From assembly GCF_033807715.1 (NCBI RefSeq), contig NC_084599.1, positions 4,488,125-4,552,124 of the forward strand: a stretch of 64,000 bases of DNA, in the 5' to 3' direction. Source of the DNA: Cololabis saira. Its lineage: Eukaryota > Chordata > Actinopteri > Beloniformes > Belonidae. Positions 10,601-23,100 of this stretch are shown here, one piece after another. Within the stretch, counting starts at the first letter, position 1, and each line of letters opens with the position of its first letter. The translations under genes were made by a program, and so were the position numbers. The notes under the pieces were generated by a model. It did no database searches. It saw only the letters and a program-made list of their open reading frames with translations, and had not been told where the DNA came from.

Positions 10601-13600
10601 TAATCTCGACATTTCGACTTTTTTCTCGAAGTGCACAATAAAAAAAAAATATTCCCCTCTCAAATATTTTTTCTCCTGCATGGCCCTAACAGCCTGTCCT
10701 AACTGCACGCGAGTGTCCGACTATCGCGTTGCACTGCGTGGCATCGGACGCTCTCTGTCCACACTGAAAGCGTTTTGGGCCCCCACGTTATTTTGATTGA
10801 CAGCTGAAACTCTCCTTTTAAGGCTGATTTATGGTTCCGCGTTACTCCAACGCAGACCATACGGCGTAGGGTCTGCGTCGAAACGCACCGTACAGAGTGC
10901 GTAGGCTACGCCGTCAATTTTACGCGGGACCATAAATCAACGGAACCATAAATCAGCCTTTATTCACCGCACTACCCGCCCGTGTGCTCCTGAAAGAAAC
11001 TCCTAAAATAACTCCTAAAAGAGTAAAAAGACAAGTAAAAGATGGGTGAGTACGTGTAATCTTCCTAAGTTTGTACTTTCTAAACAGAAAACAAGCTTGA
11101 TATTGTGATATTTAAATGTTCTTCTATTTTCTTCCTGTCACTCGTGTTGAAAGCGGTTGAAAGCGCTGTAGGAAACAGTCATGATGAGGAATGGCTGATC
11201 CAGTTAGTTGAAATGAAAAGTTATCTCTATGATTCCTCCTCATTTCACTACAAAAACCTCAATAAATTGTCATAAAGAAATATTATCTTATTATTATCTT
11301 ATTATTATATCTTATTATCAGAACCTTCCAGCTCCCTGTCCATCTCCCTCCAGCAGCTGCCACTTTATTGAGGTTCTTGTATTGAAATTACTGTTTCCTA
11401 CAGCGCTTTCAACCGGCTTTCAACACGAGCGACAGGAAGAAAATAGAAGCAGGGCGTCCGACAAATGTTCAGCTCAAAACGACGCGCCGCGTCGTGCTGC
11501 GTTGCTCGGGGCCAGTTAGTACAGTTCAATAGAAAATATTTTTCTATAATTGTCGCTGACGCTTAGGACACAGTGTAACACTCTTCTGTACTGGGGCTGG
11601 GGCTACGCTGTACTTCCTCAGGTGTCCTGAGCCTCCTCTGCTGTGCTTGGTGTTACTGTAAACCAGCTGAACTCCTCAAACATCAGGGTTAACAGAGTCC
11701 AACATGATCCCGGTCCTTACCGCAGCAGATGCCTCTCCCCGTCCAGCTGCTCCTCAAAGGGAGCGGCGTTGTGACACACCACCAGGGACACGTCGAAGTC
11801 GTCGTGGTGGTTCACGCCCTCCAGGTCCTTGTAGGAGCCCGAGCTGCAACACAGGGCGGTGGAGAGTGAGGGGCTGGGAGGAAGCCCCGGCCCCCGGCAG
11901 ACCCCCCGGCCCCCGGCAGACCCCCCGGACCCCGGCAGACCCCCGGAGACGGCTCTCACCTGTTCCACAGGTCCACCAGGGCGTACTCGTGCAGGTCCGG
12001 CGGGCCCTTCTTGCTGTCGGCAGCAGCTGCAGACCGGGACATCCGCAGAGGCTTCATCCCGTAGGTGCTGGCGTGATCCGTGATGTAGTTGTAGAGCTGG
12101 TGGGCCGTTATCATCCCCGTGGAGATGGAGAAGCTCCCTGCTTTTCACAGAGACCACACACGTCTCAGCAGGAGCTCAGAGTTCCCCCCGTCCAACCAAG
12201 AGAGAACCCCCCCCCCCGTCTCCTTACCGCCCCTGGTGAGGTTCTAACAATCTGCATCATTTATTTATTTAAAGGTTTAGTTATCAGGGACAAAGCATAT
12301 TAATAATACATTTAAACAAATGTAAAATATGCCAGAACGAGCCAAAAAGGCTATTTTGCATCTGCTGTCCCTGGACTGTGTAAAATAGTCAACCTAAAAG
12401 AACAATTATTAAGATATTATCAATAAAACATTTCCAAATAAGAAGGCTACATCAGAATAAAGATTAAAAGGTAAGAGACTAAGCTAAAACACACACACAC
12501 ACACAACAACAGAAACAAGAATACAACAGAACAACATGAAGCAGCAACAGTAACATCAACATTAATAACACAAGACACAGTAACACTAAGAGGCCAAAAA
12601 CAAACCAGACAAAAGCACTACACACAGAATAAAAAGCCATGCACAAAAAGCAACATTATAACTAGACAAACTAATAGGCAACATGACAGGAGGATCAGAC
12701 AAACACCGACAGGTAGAGCAGCAAGCAAGGAAAATTAAGCGCTAAAATCTAGCCTTGACCACTAATTAACCACTTTTTTAGATAAAAAAATAACAGAGCT
12801 CTCTCTTCTGTTCATGTTCCCCTCCTCTCTGTGTGCGTTTAGCAGCTCTACACATGTGACCCGGACCTGCCGCCCTGGAGGCTCCGCCCTCCTCCCTACT
12901 ACTGCTGCTGATGTTACCATAGCAACGGCAGCTGCTGCTGCTGATGTTGGCATAGCAACTAGGGGTGTAACAATATATCGTGCCACAAAATTTTGCGATA
13001 CAAAAACGTCACGAAACGTGTCGTGGAGGTGACAAACTGTATCGCGATATTGGGTTATTAATATTAATCTATTGTGTTTACTAGTAACATCCTATTGGTG
13101 CAGTGGGATCACGTGACGACCTCGACCCGTGGACCAAAATCTTCCTCCGCTCAGAAGAAACTAGTACCGTTTTGGTCCCGATCACGGGACTCTTGGGGGT
13201 TTTGAGCTCTGAACTTTTACTGATGTAAGGCTGGTGTAGAGTTAAGCCTTACCTTATTAAATTAAACCTTTTTGGGGTAGTGAGTAGGATAAACACGGGG
13301 AAACTTCTGCTGAGTTCCAGTGTACTTTAATGTCCCTCAACAGTGTAGGATTTTAGAACATCAACACAGCACCTAGTGCCGTACTGTGGTGTATCACTCC
13401 GCCCAATCTAAAACAGACTAATCACTACAGATAAACTGACTAGTGTCATTATAGTCCCTGATTTACATCAGAATATAAAGAATAGATTTATAAAATAATG
13501 AAATAACCTTCTTAACTAAAATAAATCTCTTACACTTATAAGGTGAGCATGAATCAATCTTTTTTATGATGTAAAATTGTATGTATTTATTTACTTTTAT

Positions 13601-14084
13601 TTATTTATTTAATTTTAGTTGTTAAATTTCTGGAAAAGAAAAAAGTCAAATCATACATGAGAGAAACTATTCAGTTTGTGTCTAAATATTTGTACTTGTA
13701 TGAAACTGAAGATCATAATGCAAACCTGACATTTACTTTTAGTTCAGTTTGTGGAAAATGGTTGGCCTGGCTTTCTCTTTAAAACTTAAACAGTTATAAA
13801 GCATTACAAACTGGAACAATAGGGCAAACGCACAGCATTGTTTTGTATTTTGTGTCTTTCAAATAAAAGACAATTTTTTTCCAGTCGCATGTTCCTCATT
13901 CAAGGTTGTTAAAAAAATACTGCTATAATATCGTATCGTATTGTGACCTCAATATCATGTATCGTACCGTATCGTGATTAGTGTATCGTTACACCCCTAA
14001 TAGCAACGGCAGCTGTTTTCCTGGTGTTACCATAGCAACGGGAGCCGTGTGTAGCCTGCTCTGTGACCCTGACCTCCCTCCCTC

Positions 14085-14118
<34 letters not shown>

Positions 14119-17100
14119 TTGCCGTGGAAACGGAGGAGTCACCTTGGAAGACGTGGTTCCGTCCGAACTTGGGGATGTCGGGGTGGTGTGAGATGAAGTC
14201 GTCCAGGAAGTCTGTGAGCTGGTAGCCCTGGCGCAGCGTCATGTGGCAGCCCACCAGGTACTGGTGCACCACCCGCAGGTGGAAGTCGTAGCTGAACGAG
14301 TGCACGTGCATCAGGTCCCGCACCTTGTCACACTCCTCCGTGAACAGCATGGACAGCTGCAAGAGAGCGGTGGTCACGGTTAGTACCAGCAGGGGGGCTG
14401 CAGACCCCCCCCCCCCCCCGGGGAGCTGCAGACGTACAGCCTGGCTGCAGCTCCTGCCCCCCCCCCCCCCCCCTCCCCCTCCCGGAGAGCAGTGCAGCCC
14501 CCCCACCCAGCAGGGAGTCCTGCAGTTACTCTGGTTTTACGTGGTTTGCAGACAGCAAGCAGCCCAAATATTTCATGGTTCTCTGCACAGGTATACGGAA
14601 GAGTATCAGGGCCAGGCAGGAGAAAAGATATTTGAGAGGGGAAGATTCTTTTTCATTATGCACTTCGAGAAGTGTCGAGAAAAACATCGGAGTGGGATTA
14701 ATGTTGAAATACAATTTCAAGAATAAAGTCAAGATTTTGTGAATAAAGTCGAAATTTGGTGAATAAAGTGTAAATGTCTCCTCTGGCCCATCAAATCCAG
14801 TTAGAGAGAGACTGAAAGTTATGCAGCAGCAGCCGTAACTAACTAACTAACTAACTAACTAACTTACATCTTGGAGTGTTTATAGGCCTACGAGACATTT
14901 TGTAAAGACAGTCACATGCGCTGTTTGTTATAGTCTCAGAAGGTTGACTTTTTTCTTGAAATTGTACTTCAACATTAATCTCGACATTTCCACTTTTTTC
15001 TTGAAGTGCACAATAAAAAAAATCTCCCCTCTCAAATATTTCTTCTCCTGCCTGGCCCCGATACTCTTCCGTAGAAATGTTGCTGGGAGACTAATCTGTG
15101 TTCTGTATTCTGTTATCTGTGTGTTCTGGCCTGAAGGGGAACAGTCTCTGGGGTGGCCAGGGTTACTGGAGCGCTGCAGCGCTGCTGCCTGCAGTCCTGC
15201 CTCACCCAACCCAGCATGATGCACAACTTCAGGACACAAATGTTACAACAAGCACCAACACTGCAGCCTTCAAAGCCAAAGAGGATTGTTGAGGAAAATA
15301 CCCCTGGAAGTGTGTCTGCTTCATGCTGTTTGCAAACACCTGTCAGAGTAAAGGTGAGAGCTGCTTCCTACGTCTCCACCCCCCCACCAGTTCATGGTTC
15401 TAACTCCAGGCTGTGTCCTCCTCCACCAGGGTGCCCTGCCTCAGCTGCCCTGCAGGAGACCGTGGTGCTGCCCCTGCAGGAGACCGTGGTGCTGCTCCCT
15501 GGTGACAGCTTTGGTGCATCGATCAATAAAACAGTCCTAAAACCCATCCCCTTCAAATGAAAACAACGATGCAGAAACGTGATGTTTTATGTGCTTATTA
15601 CAACTTAATAAGGGTTTACAAGAACAGCAAACAGCTTCTCCTGCATCCACGTCCACCTACAGCCCGTGTGGAGGTGTCCCAGAGAAGCTGGATCAGGGGA
15701 GCCACCCAGGGGGCCGGGTTGGGGGACCACAGGACTCCCTGCAGCGCTGCAGGACTCCCTGCAGCGCTGCAGGACCTGGCACATGGCAGCAACCTTCCCC
15801 ACAGCTCTGTGGCAACACTCGTACGTTTACATGCAGCATAGAAATGGGATTTCTGATGGTATCAGATAAACATCCAGAACCCAATCACTTGTCTGAGTTT
15901 ACCTGCTGTTCAGAGAATCAGATAAATGTCCAGAGCATGGCTGACTCCGTGACGCTATGTGGCGCTGTAACCATGGTAACCATGGTAACCATTTCAACAA
16001 AAAGCCACTTCTGGTTGACGGTTGTTTTGTTTGGTACCAATGTTATGCCTTCTGTACATTTTTCCACTTTATTTGGATCTGCTCCGGTGTCCTGATGAAG
16101 CTTCTGCATCTCTTTCACCATATTTTTAAAGGTGTTTAAACAACTATTTAACACGCGCCGTCTCCTTCCACTTCCGGGTGAAGCCCCAGAGTAAATTCTC
16201 CAGCTGCTCAGACTGCAATATCCGATGTCTCCGTATACATGGAGTTAACATTCCAACTGTAAACGGGTTATCTAGGTGTTGCTACCCGATTATTAAATGT
16301 CCGATATAGGTCCGGAGTAGATCGGATTAAGGTGTTTACATGCGGTTTAAAAGTCCGAACGATGTCTTATACGATCAGAAATCCGATTGAACTGCTGCAT
16401 CTACTGTATTTTCCGCTCTATAAAGGCGCACCTAAAAGCCTTTAATTTTCTCAAAAACCGGCAGTGTGCCTTATATATGTCCATTACGGTAATTTCTGTT
16501 ACTGTAGTCAGGGGGATTGTGGGTAATGTAGTTGGTGTCGCCAAAGTAACGGCACTAAAAACGTCAGGAATCGTTCAAGACAACAGCAGCAACGCTGACT
16601 CGCATAATGGAGACGAGACGGAGCAAAGCTGGTTTTTATTTTGTTAATAAAGTTTGACATACGGTACTTTTCTTCTTGGTTTTTTTTTGCATTTGCTGTA
16701 GGATTTTGTAGCATTTCCTGTAGCGCAGCTCCATCAGGTAGATACGTAACTCAACCCCAGCCACTATAGTACGATATTTTAGCATATATTTAGTGCGCCT
16801 TATAATGCGGTGCGCCTTATATATGGAAACAGTTTTAAAATACATAATTCATTGAAGGTGCGCCTTATAATGCGGTAAACGCACTGACTCGCTCAGACTA
16901 GTAAAAGTGTGGATCACTTCCCTCCCGATCTCCCTGATGGTGACGTGAGTGAGGAGAAACATACAGATCAGCCGCTCCTCTTCCCGGCCTGGGGCTCAGG
17001 GTCCAGGTGACCTACTGGCCTTTTATCTGGAGTCTCTTGAGTAACTAACACTTGATATTATCAGGCACCTTGCTTCATTCTGACAGGAAGGAGTGTGTGG

Positions 17101-20100
17101 ACGGATCTAAGGCAGCAGCTCGTGTCCTGTTAGCTGCTCTCACAGGAAGTTATTGACTACATGGATGGGAGAAGCTGTGATCACTGAGCCCGTACAGGAG
17201 GCAGAGAAAACACCAGGCAGAACAGTCACGGCGGGACAGCCAGACATCAGCCCTGCACTTCCTGTCCCGGGAAAGCAGACGGACTTGAAGTGCATCTCTT
17301 ACACAAACAAGCACGGTGTTGCTTTATTTCCTGCAAACACAGCTCCCACTCGTCTGCTGCAAGTCCCTGCTCTGTGCACTGCAAAAACTCAAAATCTTAA
17401 CAAGAATATTTGTCTTATTTCTAGTTAAAATGTCTAATTTTTAGTAAAGAAAAAAATCTCATTACACTTAAAACAAGACTCATCACTGGAAAAAACAGCA
17501 ATTTTCACCTTTTTCAAGTAGATTTTCACTTGAAATAAGTAGAAAAATCTGCCAGTGGAACAAGATTTTTTTGCTTGTAATAAGAAGATAAATCTTGTCC
17601 CACTGGCGGATTTCTTTTTACTTATTTTAAGTGAAAATGTACTTGAAACAGGTGAAAATTGTCAAATAAGTTATTTTTCTGGTAATGACTCTTGTTTTAA
17701 GTGTAATGAGATTTTTACTAAAAATTTGACATTTTAACTAGAAATAAGACAAATATTCCTGGTAAGATTTTGAGTTTTTGCAGTGTGCTGTCGTGTGATG
17801 CTGGAGACGCCGTTGGACTTGTTCAGAGGAACATTGTGCAGCTCAGTCATTACACATCATTACACACCAACATGTTGTGAATTGAAGCAGTTCTGAGTGG
17901 CAAGGGTGTGTGTGTTTGCAGCAGAATGTCAGTTACGATTAGGACTTAAAGCAGGTGACCTACGTCCAAATAAAATCTTACTTTAAGCCTGGCACATGAC
18001 AGGAGAAGGTAAAGGATAGGGGAGATGGGGCTACTACCTCGTAGGGGCCGTTCATGTGCAGGAAGCTTGGAAGAAGAGTCGGTCCAGTCGTGTCCTGGAC
18101 TACAGATCCATCCATACTACCCTCTGTTATGGATAAGCCCTGAATACAGGCATTGTGACATAGAATTGTCACATTATTCTGATTCACCGTACGAATTGTT
18201 ACAGATTACTTTTGTAATACTGTATTTGACCCGTTATTTGTACGTTTTGACCGTGTAGAAACGTAATTCTTGCCATTGTAAGAATGAGATGAACCTGCTG
18301 GATCTACTGCCCTTACTTTATAACAACTTGTGGTTCTTATTATTTTACCTCTTTTCTTATCATTTTATTTCATTTTATTTGTTATTTACTGTTTAATTGT
18401 GTCTTGCCGCTTTTAATGTTGATGTAAAGCACTTTGAATGACCTTGTGTTGAATTGTGCTCTACAAATAAACTTGCCTTTCCTCCCCTGAGCAGCCATGC
18501 TACCCGCCCTACTCTTCCAGATAAAACTATAAAACTCTTCAGCACCAGGATCCAGTCTGGCTTCATTATTAATGAGTAGGAGTTTCATCTGCCCTGGCCG
18601 GAACAGCCCAGAGGGGGACAGAGCCCCCGGGGCCCAAACGGCATCCACAAAACCATGTTCTCGGCCTAAAATGTGCAACCTTTGTTACAAATCTGCCTGG
18701 TGTCCCCATGAACCCACTGAAAGCAAACCCTCACAAACAGGAAGTACTGGTTCTGCTGCAGACAGTTTGACAGGCTGGAGTTCTGGTCAAAACCAGAAGC
18801 CTTTACTCAGTTTTCTCCTCTGGGTTACTACCTATCCTTCTCTGAGTCCCTGATAGTGCAGGAGATAACCAAAACAATCGTTCAGTTTGTGATACAAGCA
18901 TGAAATTTGTTACACACATAGCCAAAGGCATTCCAAAAATAATTGGACGTGGAGCCATCGTGAATTTTCAACATTCACCCATGGCAGCCATTTTTCAAAA
19001 TGGATGTCTTTTTATATGACTTGGGGACATAATATGATATTTTAGACATATTTACCACATATAGTACTTTGTAGATATCTCTTGGATAATTGAAAAGTTT
19101 TCATTTAATATTCAAGATGGCCGCCATTTTTTAAAGATGGCAGCCATCATTTGTGTGACTGTCTGATATGGATGATCTTGGTGTCTAATCAGTCATTATT
19201 TATGATGCAGAAATCACATTTGAAACATTGGAATTGGCCAGAAGCTTCCTTCTACCTCAAAACTGAACATGACAACTGTTTCTTTCATGATAACAGTCAT
19301 ATTAGCCAAAATAAAATATATACTGTAATTTCATGAAAATAGATCTATTATACATAGAACAAACTTTGAACTAATAAACCAAAAAAGATCCTCATATCTG
19401 CAAGAACTGAACCCTCCAATGAATGGATAAGTAATAGAGTGGATGTTGAAGCTCGGCCGGGGCAAACTGGCAACTCATTTCAACTAATCACTCATTAGAA
19501 AACACTTGTTTCTGGCGTCCATTTTGAAAAATGGCCGTCATGGGCGCCATGTTGAAAATTCACGATGGCTCCACGTCCATATCTTTTGGGGAAACCTTTG
19601 GCTATTTGTGTAGCAAATTTCATGCTTGTATCACAAACTGAACGATTCCTATACAACTGCAAAAAGAGGAAGAAAGAGGAAAAAAAGAGAAAAAAAGGGG
19701 AAAAAGAGGAAAAAATAGGAAAAAAGTATGGAAAAAAGAGGAAAAAACGAGAAGATGAAAGAAATATGGGAAAAAAAATATGGAAAAAAGAGGAAAAAAG
19801 AGGAGAAAAAGAGAAGATGAAAAAAAGAGAAAAAAGGAAAAAAAGAGAAGATGAAAAAAAGAAAAAGAGGAAAAAAGAGAAAAAAAGAGCCAGGGCAAAC
19901 TGGCAACTCATTTCAACTAATCACTCATTAGAAAACACTCTTTTCTGGCATCCATTTTGAAAAATGGCTGCCATGGGCGCCATGTTGAAAATTCACGATG
20001 GCTCCACGTTCATATCTTTTGGGGAAACCTTTGGCTATTTGTGTGGCAAATTCCATGCTTGTATCACAAACTGAACGATTCCTATACATTTTATAGCTAA

Positions 20101-23100
20101 ACAGCTGGACTATGAGCGTATGTCACATGACCATTACTGGAAGAATGAACAAAAACACAGGTGATGGCTGCTCGGTGGTGCAGCGGCTCATATACTGAGG
20201 CTACAGTCCTCCTGCAGTGGTTGCAGGTTCCAATCCCATTCTGTGCACCTTTGCTGCATGTCATCCCCATTCTCTCTCTCTCTACCCCCTTCCTGTCTGA
20301 AAATTTAATAAAGGGCCACTAGAGCCACAAAAAAATCTTAAAAAAAAAAAAAAAAAAAAACACAACAGGTGAGCATGACAAATGAGCAGAAGGCGCTAGC
20401 GACTGCCGTTACGCAGCCCAAGTACGTGTGTAGTGCATGGATGGATGTATCCACGGCGATGAGGATCCCCCAACACGAGTTCAGCCGACTCATACGGAGC
20501 AAACCTGGCAGCAGAAGTAGACATGACACCCCCCCAAAAAAACTAAACAAAACACATCTGCCATCCATTGAAGAGTATCAGGGCCAGGCAGGAGAAAAAT
20601 AAAAATATTCTGGAGGAGGAAGATTTTTTTTTCATTATGCACGAGGAAAAAGTTGAAATGTCGAAAAAAAAAAAAGGAAATGTCGAGAAAAAAGTTGAAA
20701 TGACGAGGTTAATGTTGAAGTACAATTTCGAGAAAAAAGTCGAAAAGTTGAGAAAAAAGTCGAAATGTCAAGAATAATGTTAATGTACAATTTCGAGAAA
20801 AAAGTCGAAATGTTGAGAAAAAAGTCGAAATTTCAACAATAATGTTAAAGTACAATTTCGAGAAAAAAGTCGAAATGTTGAGAAATAAGTAAAAATGTCT
20901 TGAATAAAGTTGAAATGTTAAGAAAAAAGGTGAAATTTCGACTTTATTCACGAAATATCAACATTATTCTTGAAATTGTACTTCAACATTAATCTCGACA
21001 TTTCAACTTTTTTCTCGACATTTCGACTTTTTTCTCGAAGTGCACAATAAAAAAAAATCTTCCCCTCTCAAATCTTTTTTCTCCTGCATGGCTCTAATAC
21101 TCTTCCGTAGCCATCCTTCGACCCAAAATCGATGCGAAAGAAGAGGTTTTTGTCACAGAACAGAAAAAAGAGCGATGGATGCGCAGAGACAGCTGAGACA
21201 CCCACCAACAGCCAGACCAACAAGCACGGACACATCAGCCTGTTAAAAGCCAGGAAAGAACGAGAATCACAGACCCCAATTAAAGAAAGAAAAACAAAAG
21301 AATATGGGACTCTTCCAAGCCTTTCAAACCCTACATTCAGCTAGCGTTGCTTACCTACAGTGGGCTCTTTGGTGTGTGCCATAACCTCATTAACAAAACA
21401 GGAAGTAAATCAAAAAAGGAAGAAAGCCCCATTCATTCCCAAGGAGACAAAAGACAGACATGTAGATTGGGAAAGGAAGAGATCAGGACGGATGGCAGCA
21501 AGCAGTTTAGCGAGGAGGGGTGAAGCCTGATTGGAGTGGGACACCCCTCCTTGGAGATGGCAGGGACATACCGCACAGTCAGATACTGGGGTGGCATCTG
21601 GAAACGGCTTGCAACGAGGTTTGGTGGTGAGGCTGCCCTGATGGAGAGATGACATGAGATGGGACTAGGCAGACACACACACAGATGGATGGAAAGAAAG
21701 ACTGACACAATTCTACAGACCTTTAGTTACCTGGACATTACTAGGCAAGATCTCCACCGCTAAACTGATACTTGAAATTAAACTCTTAAAACTACTGTAG
21801 CTTCCAAACACTGAGCCTCCTGTTGAGGAACAGACGTGACACCTGGCTACATGGATAAACCCTAAATGTTACGTACTTATATATATATACAGTATATATA
21901 TATAGTCCTCAGCAGCTGCTGTTTGTGAGCTGGTTTTAACTACAGCGCTGCTCTTCCCTGGAACAAAGTACATCTCCTCTGTGACTCTGGTCGGGACAAG
22001 TACAACGTGATCAGGAAGTTGTTCAATTCTCACATTTCTCCCTCGGTAACAGAATGGAGGGATGACCCTGATACACGACCGCTCTCCTATCTTAAACCTT
22101 TTTTTCAACCTGATCACTTGGGCATCAAGGCGCCTGGCGGTCAGTGAGTAGACCACCAATTGATGAGAAGATCATGGACAACCCTGAACATCATCTTCAC
22201 AACACAGATATTCAACAACAGTGTCTTCAGTCAGAGGTTCTTCAGATCCAGGTAAACACAGACCACTACAGGAGATCCTTCAGACCTCTACAGGATCTAC
22301 AGGAGATCCTTCAGACCTCTACAGGATCTACAGGAGATCCTTCAGACCTCTACAGGAGATCCTCCAGACCTCTACAGGAGATCCATCAGACCTCTACAGG
22401 AGATCCTTCAGACCTCTACAGGAGATCCTTCAGACCTCTACAGGAGATCCTTCAGACCTCTACAGGAGATCCTTCACACCTCTACAGGAGATCCTTCACA
22501 CCTCTACAGGATCCACAGGAGATCCTTCAGACCTCTACAGGAGATCCTTCAGACCTCTACAGGAGATCTTCAGACCTCTACAGAAGATCCTTCACACCTC
22601 TACAGGATCCACAGGAGATCCTTCAGACCTCTACAGGAGATCCTTCAGACCTCTACAGGAGATCTTCAGACCTCTACAGAAGATCCTTCAGACCTCTACA
22701 GAAGATCCTTCAGACCTCTACAGAAGATCCTCCAGACCTCTACAGGAGATCCTCCAGACCTCTACAGGAGATCCTCCAGACCTCTACAGGAGATCCTCCA
22801 GACCTCTACAGGAGATCTTCAGACCTCTACAGGAGATCCTCCAGACCTCTACAGAAGATCCTTCAGACCTCTACAGAAGATCCTTCAGACCTCTACAGGA
22901 GATCCTCCAGACCTCTACAGGAGATCCTCCAGACCTCTACAGAAGATCCTCCAGACCTCTACAGGAGATCTTCAGACCTCTACAGAAGATCCTCCAGATC
23001 TCTACAGGAGATCCTTCAGACCTCTACAGAAGATCCTTCAGACCTCTACAGGAGATCCTTCAGACCTCTACAGAAGATCCTTCAGACCTCTACAGGAGAT

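Noticed and set aside
11020..11045. ATGG followed by GTGAGTAC, like a 5' exon and donor
   Set aside because: It lies inside the inverted-repeat element at 10692-11523, with no downstream exon of any family.
20160..20240. A functional tRNA gene
   Set aside because: A/B-box-like motifs belong to a SINE with body and poly-A tail; no cloverleaf with proper acceptor stem is evident.
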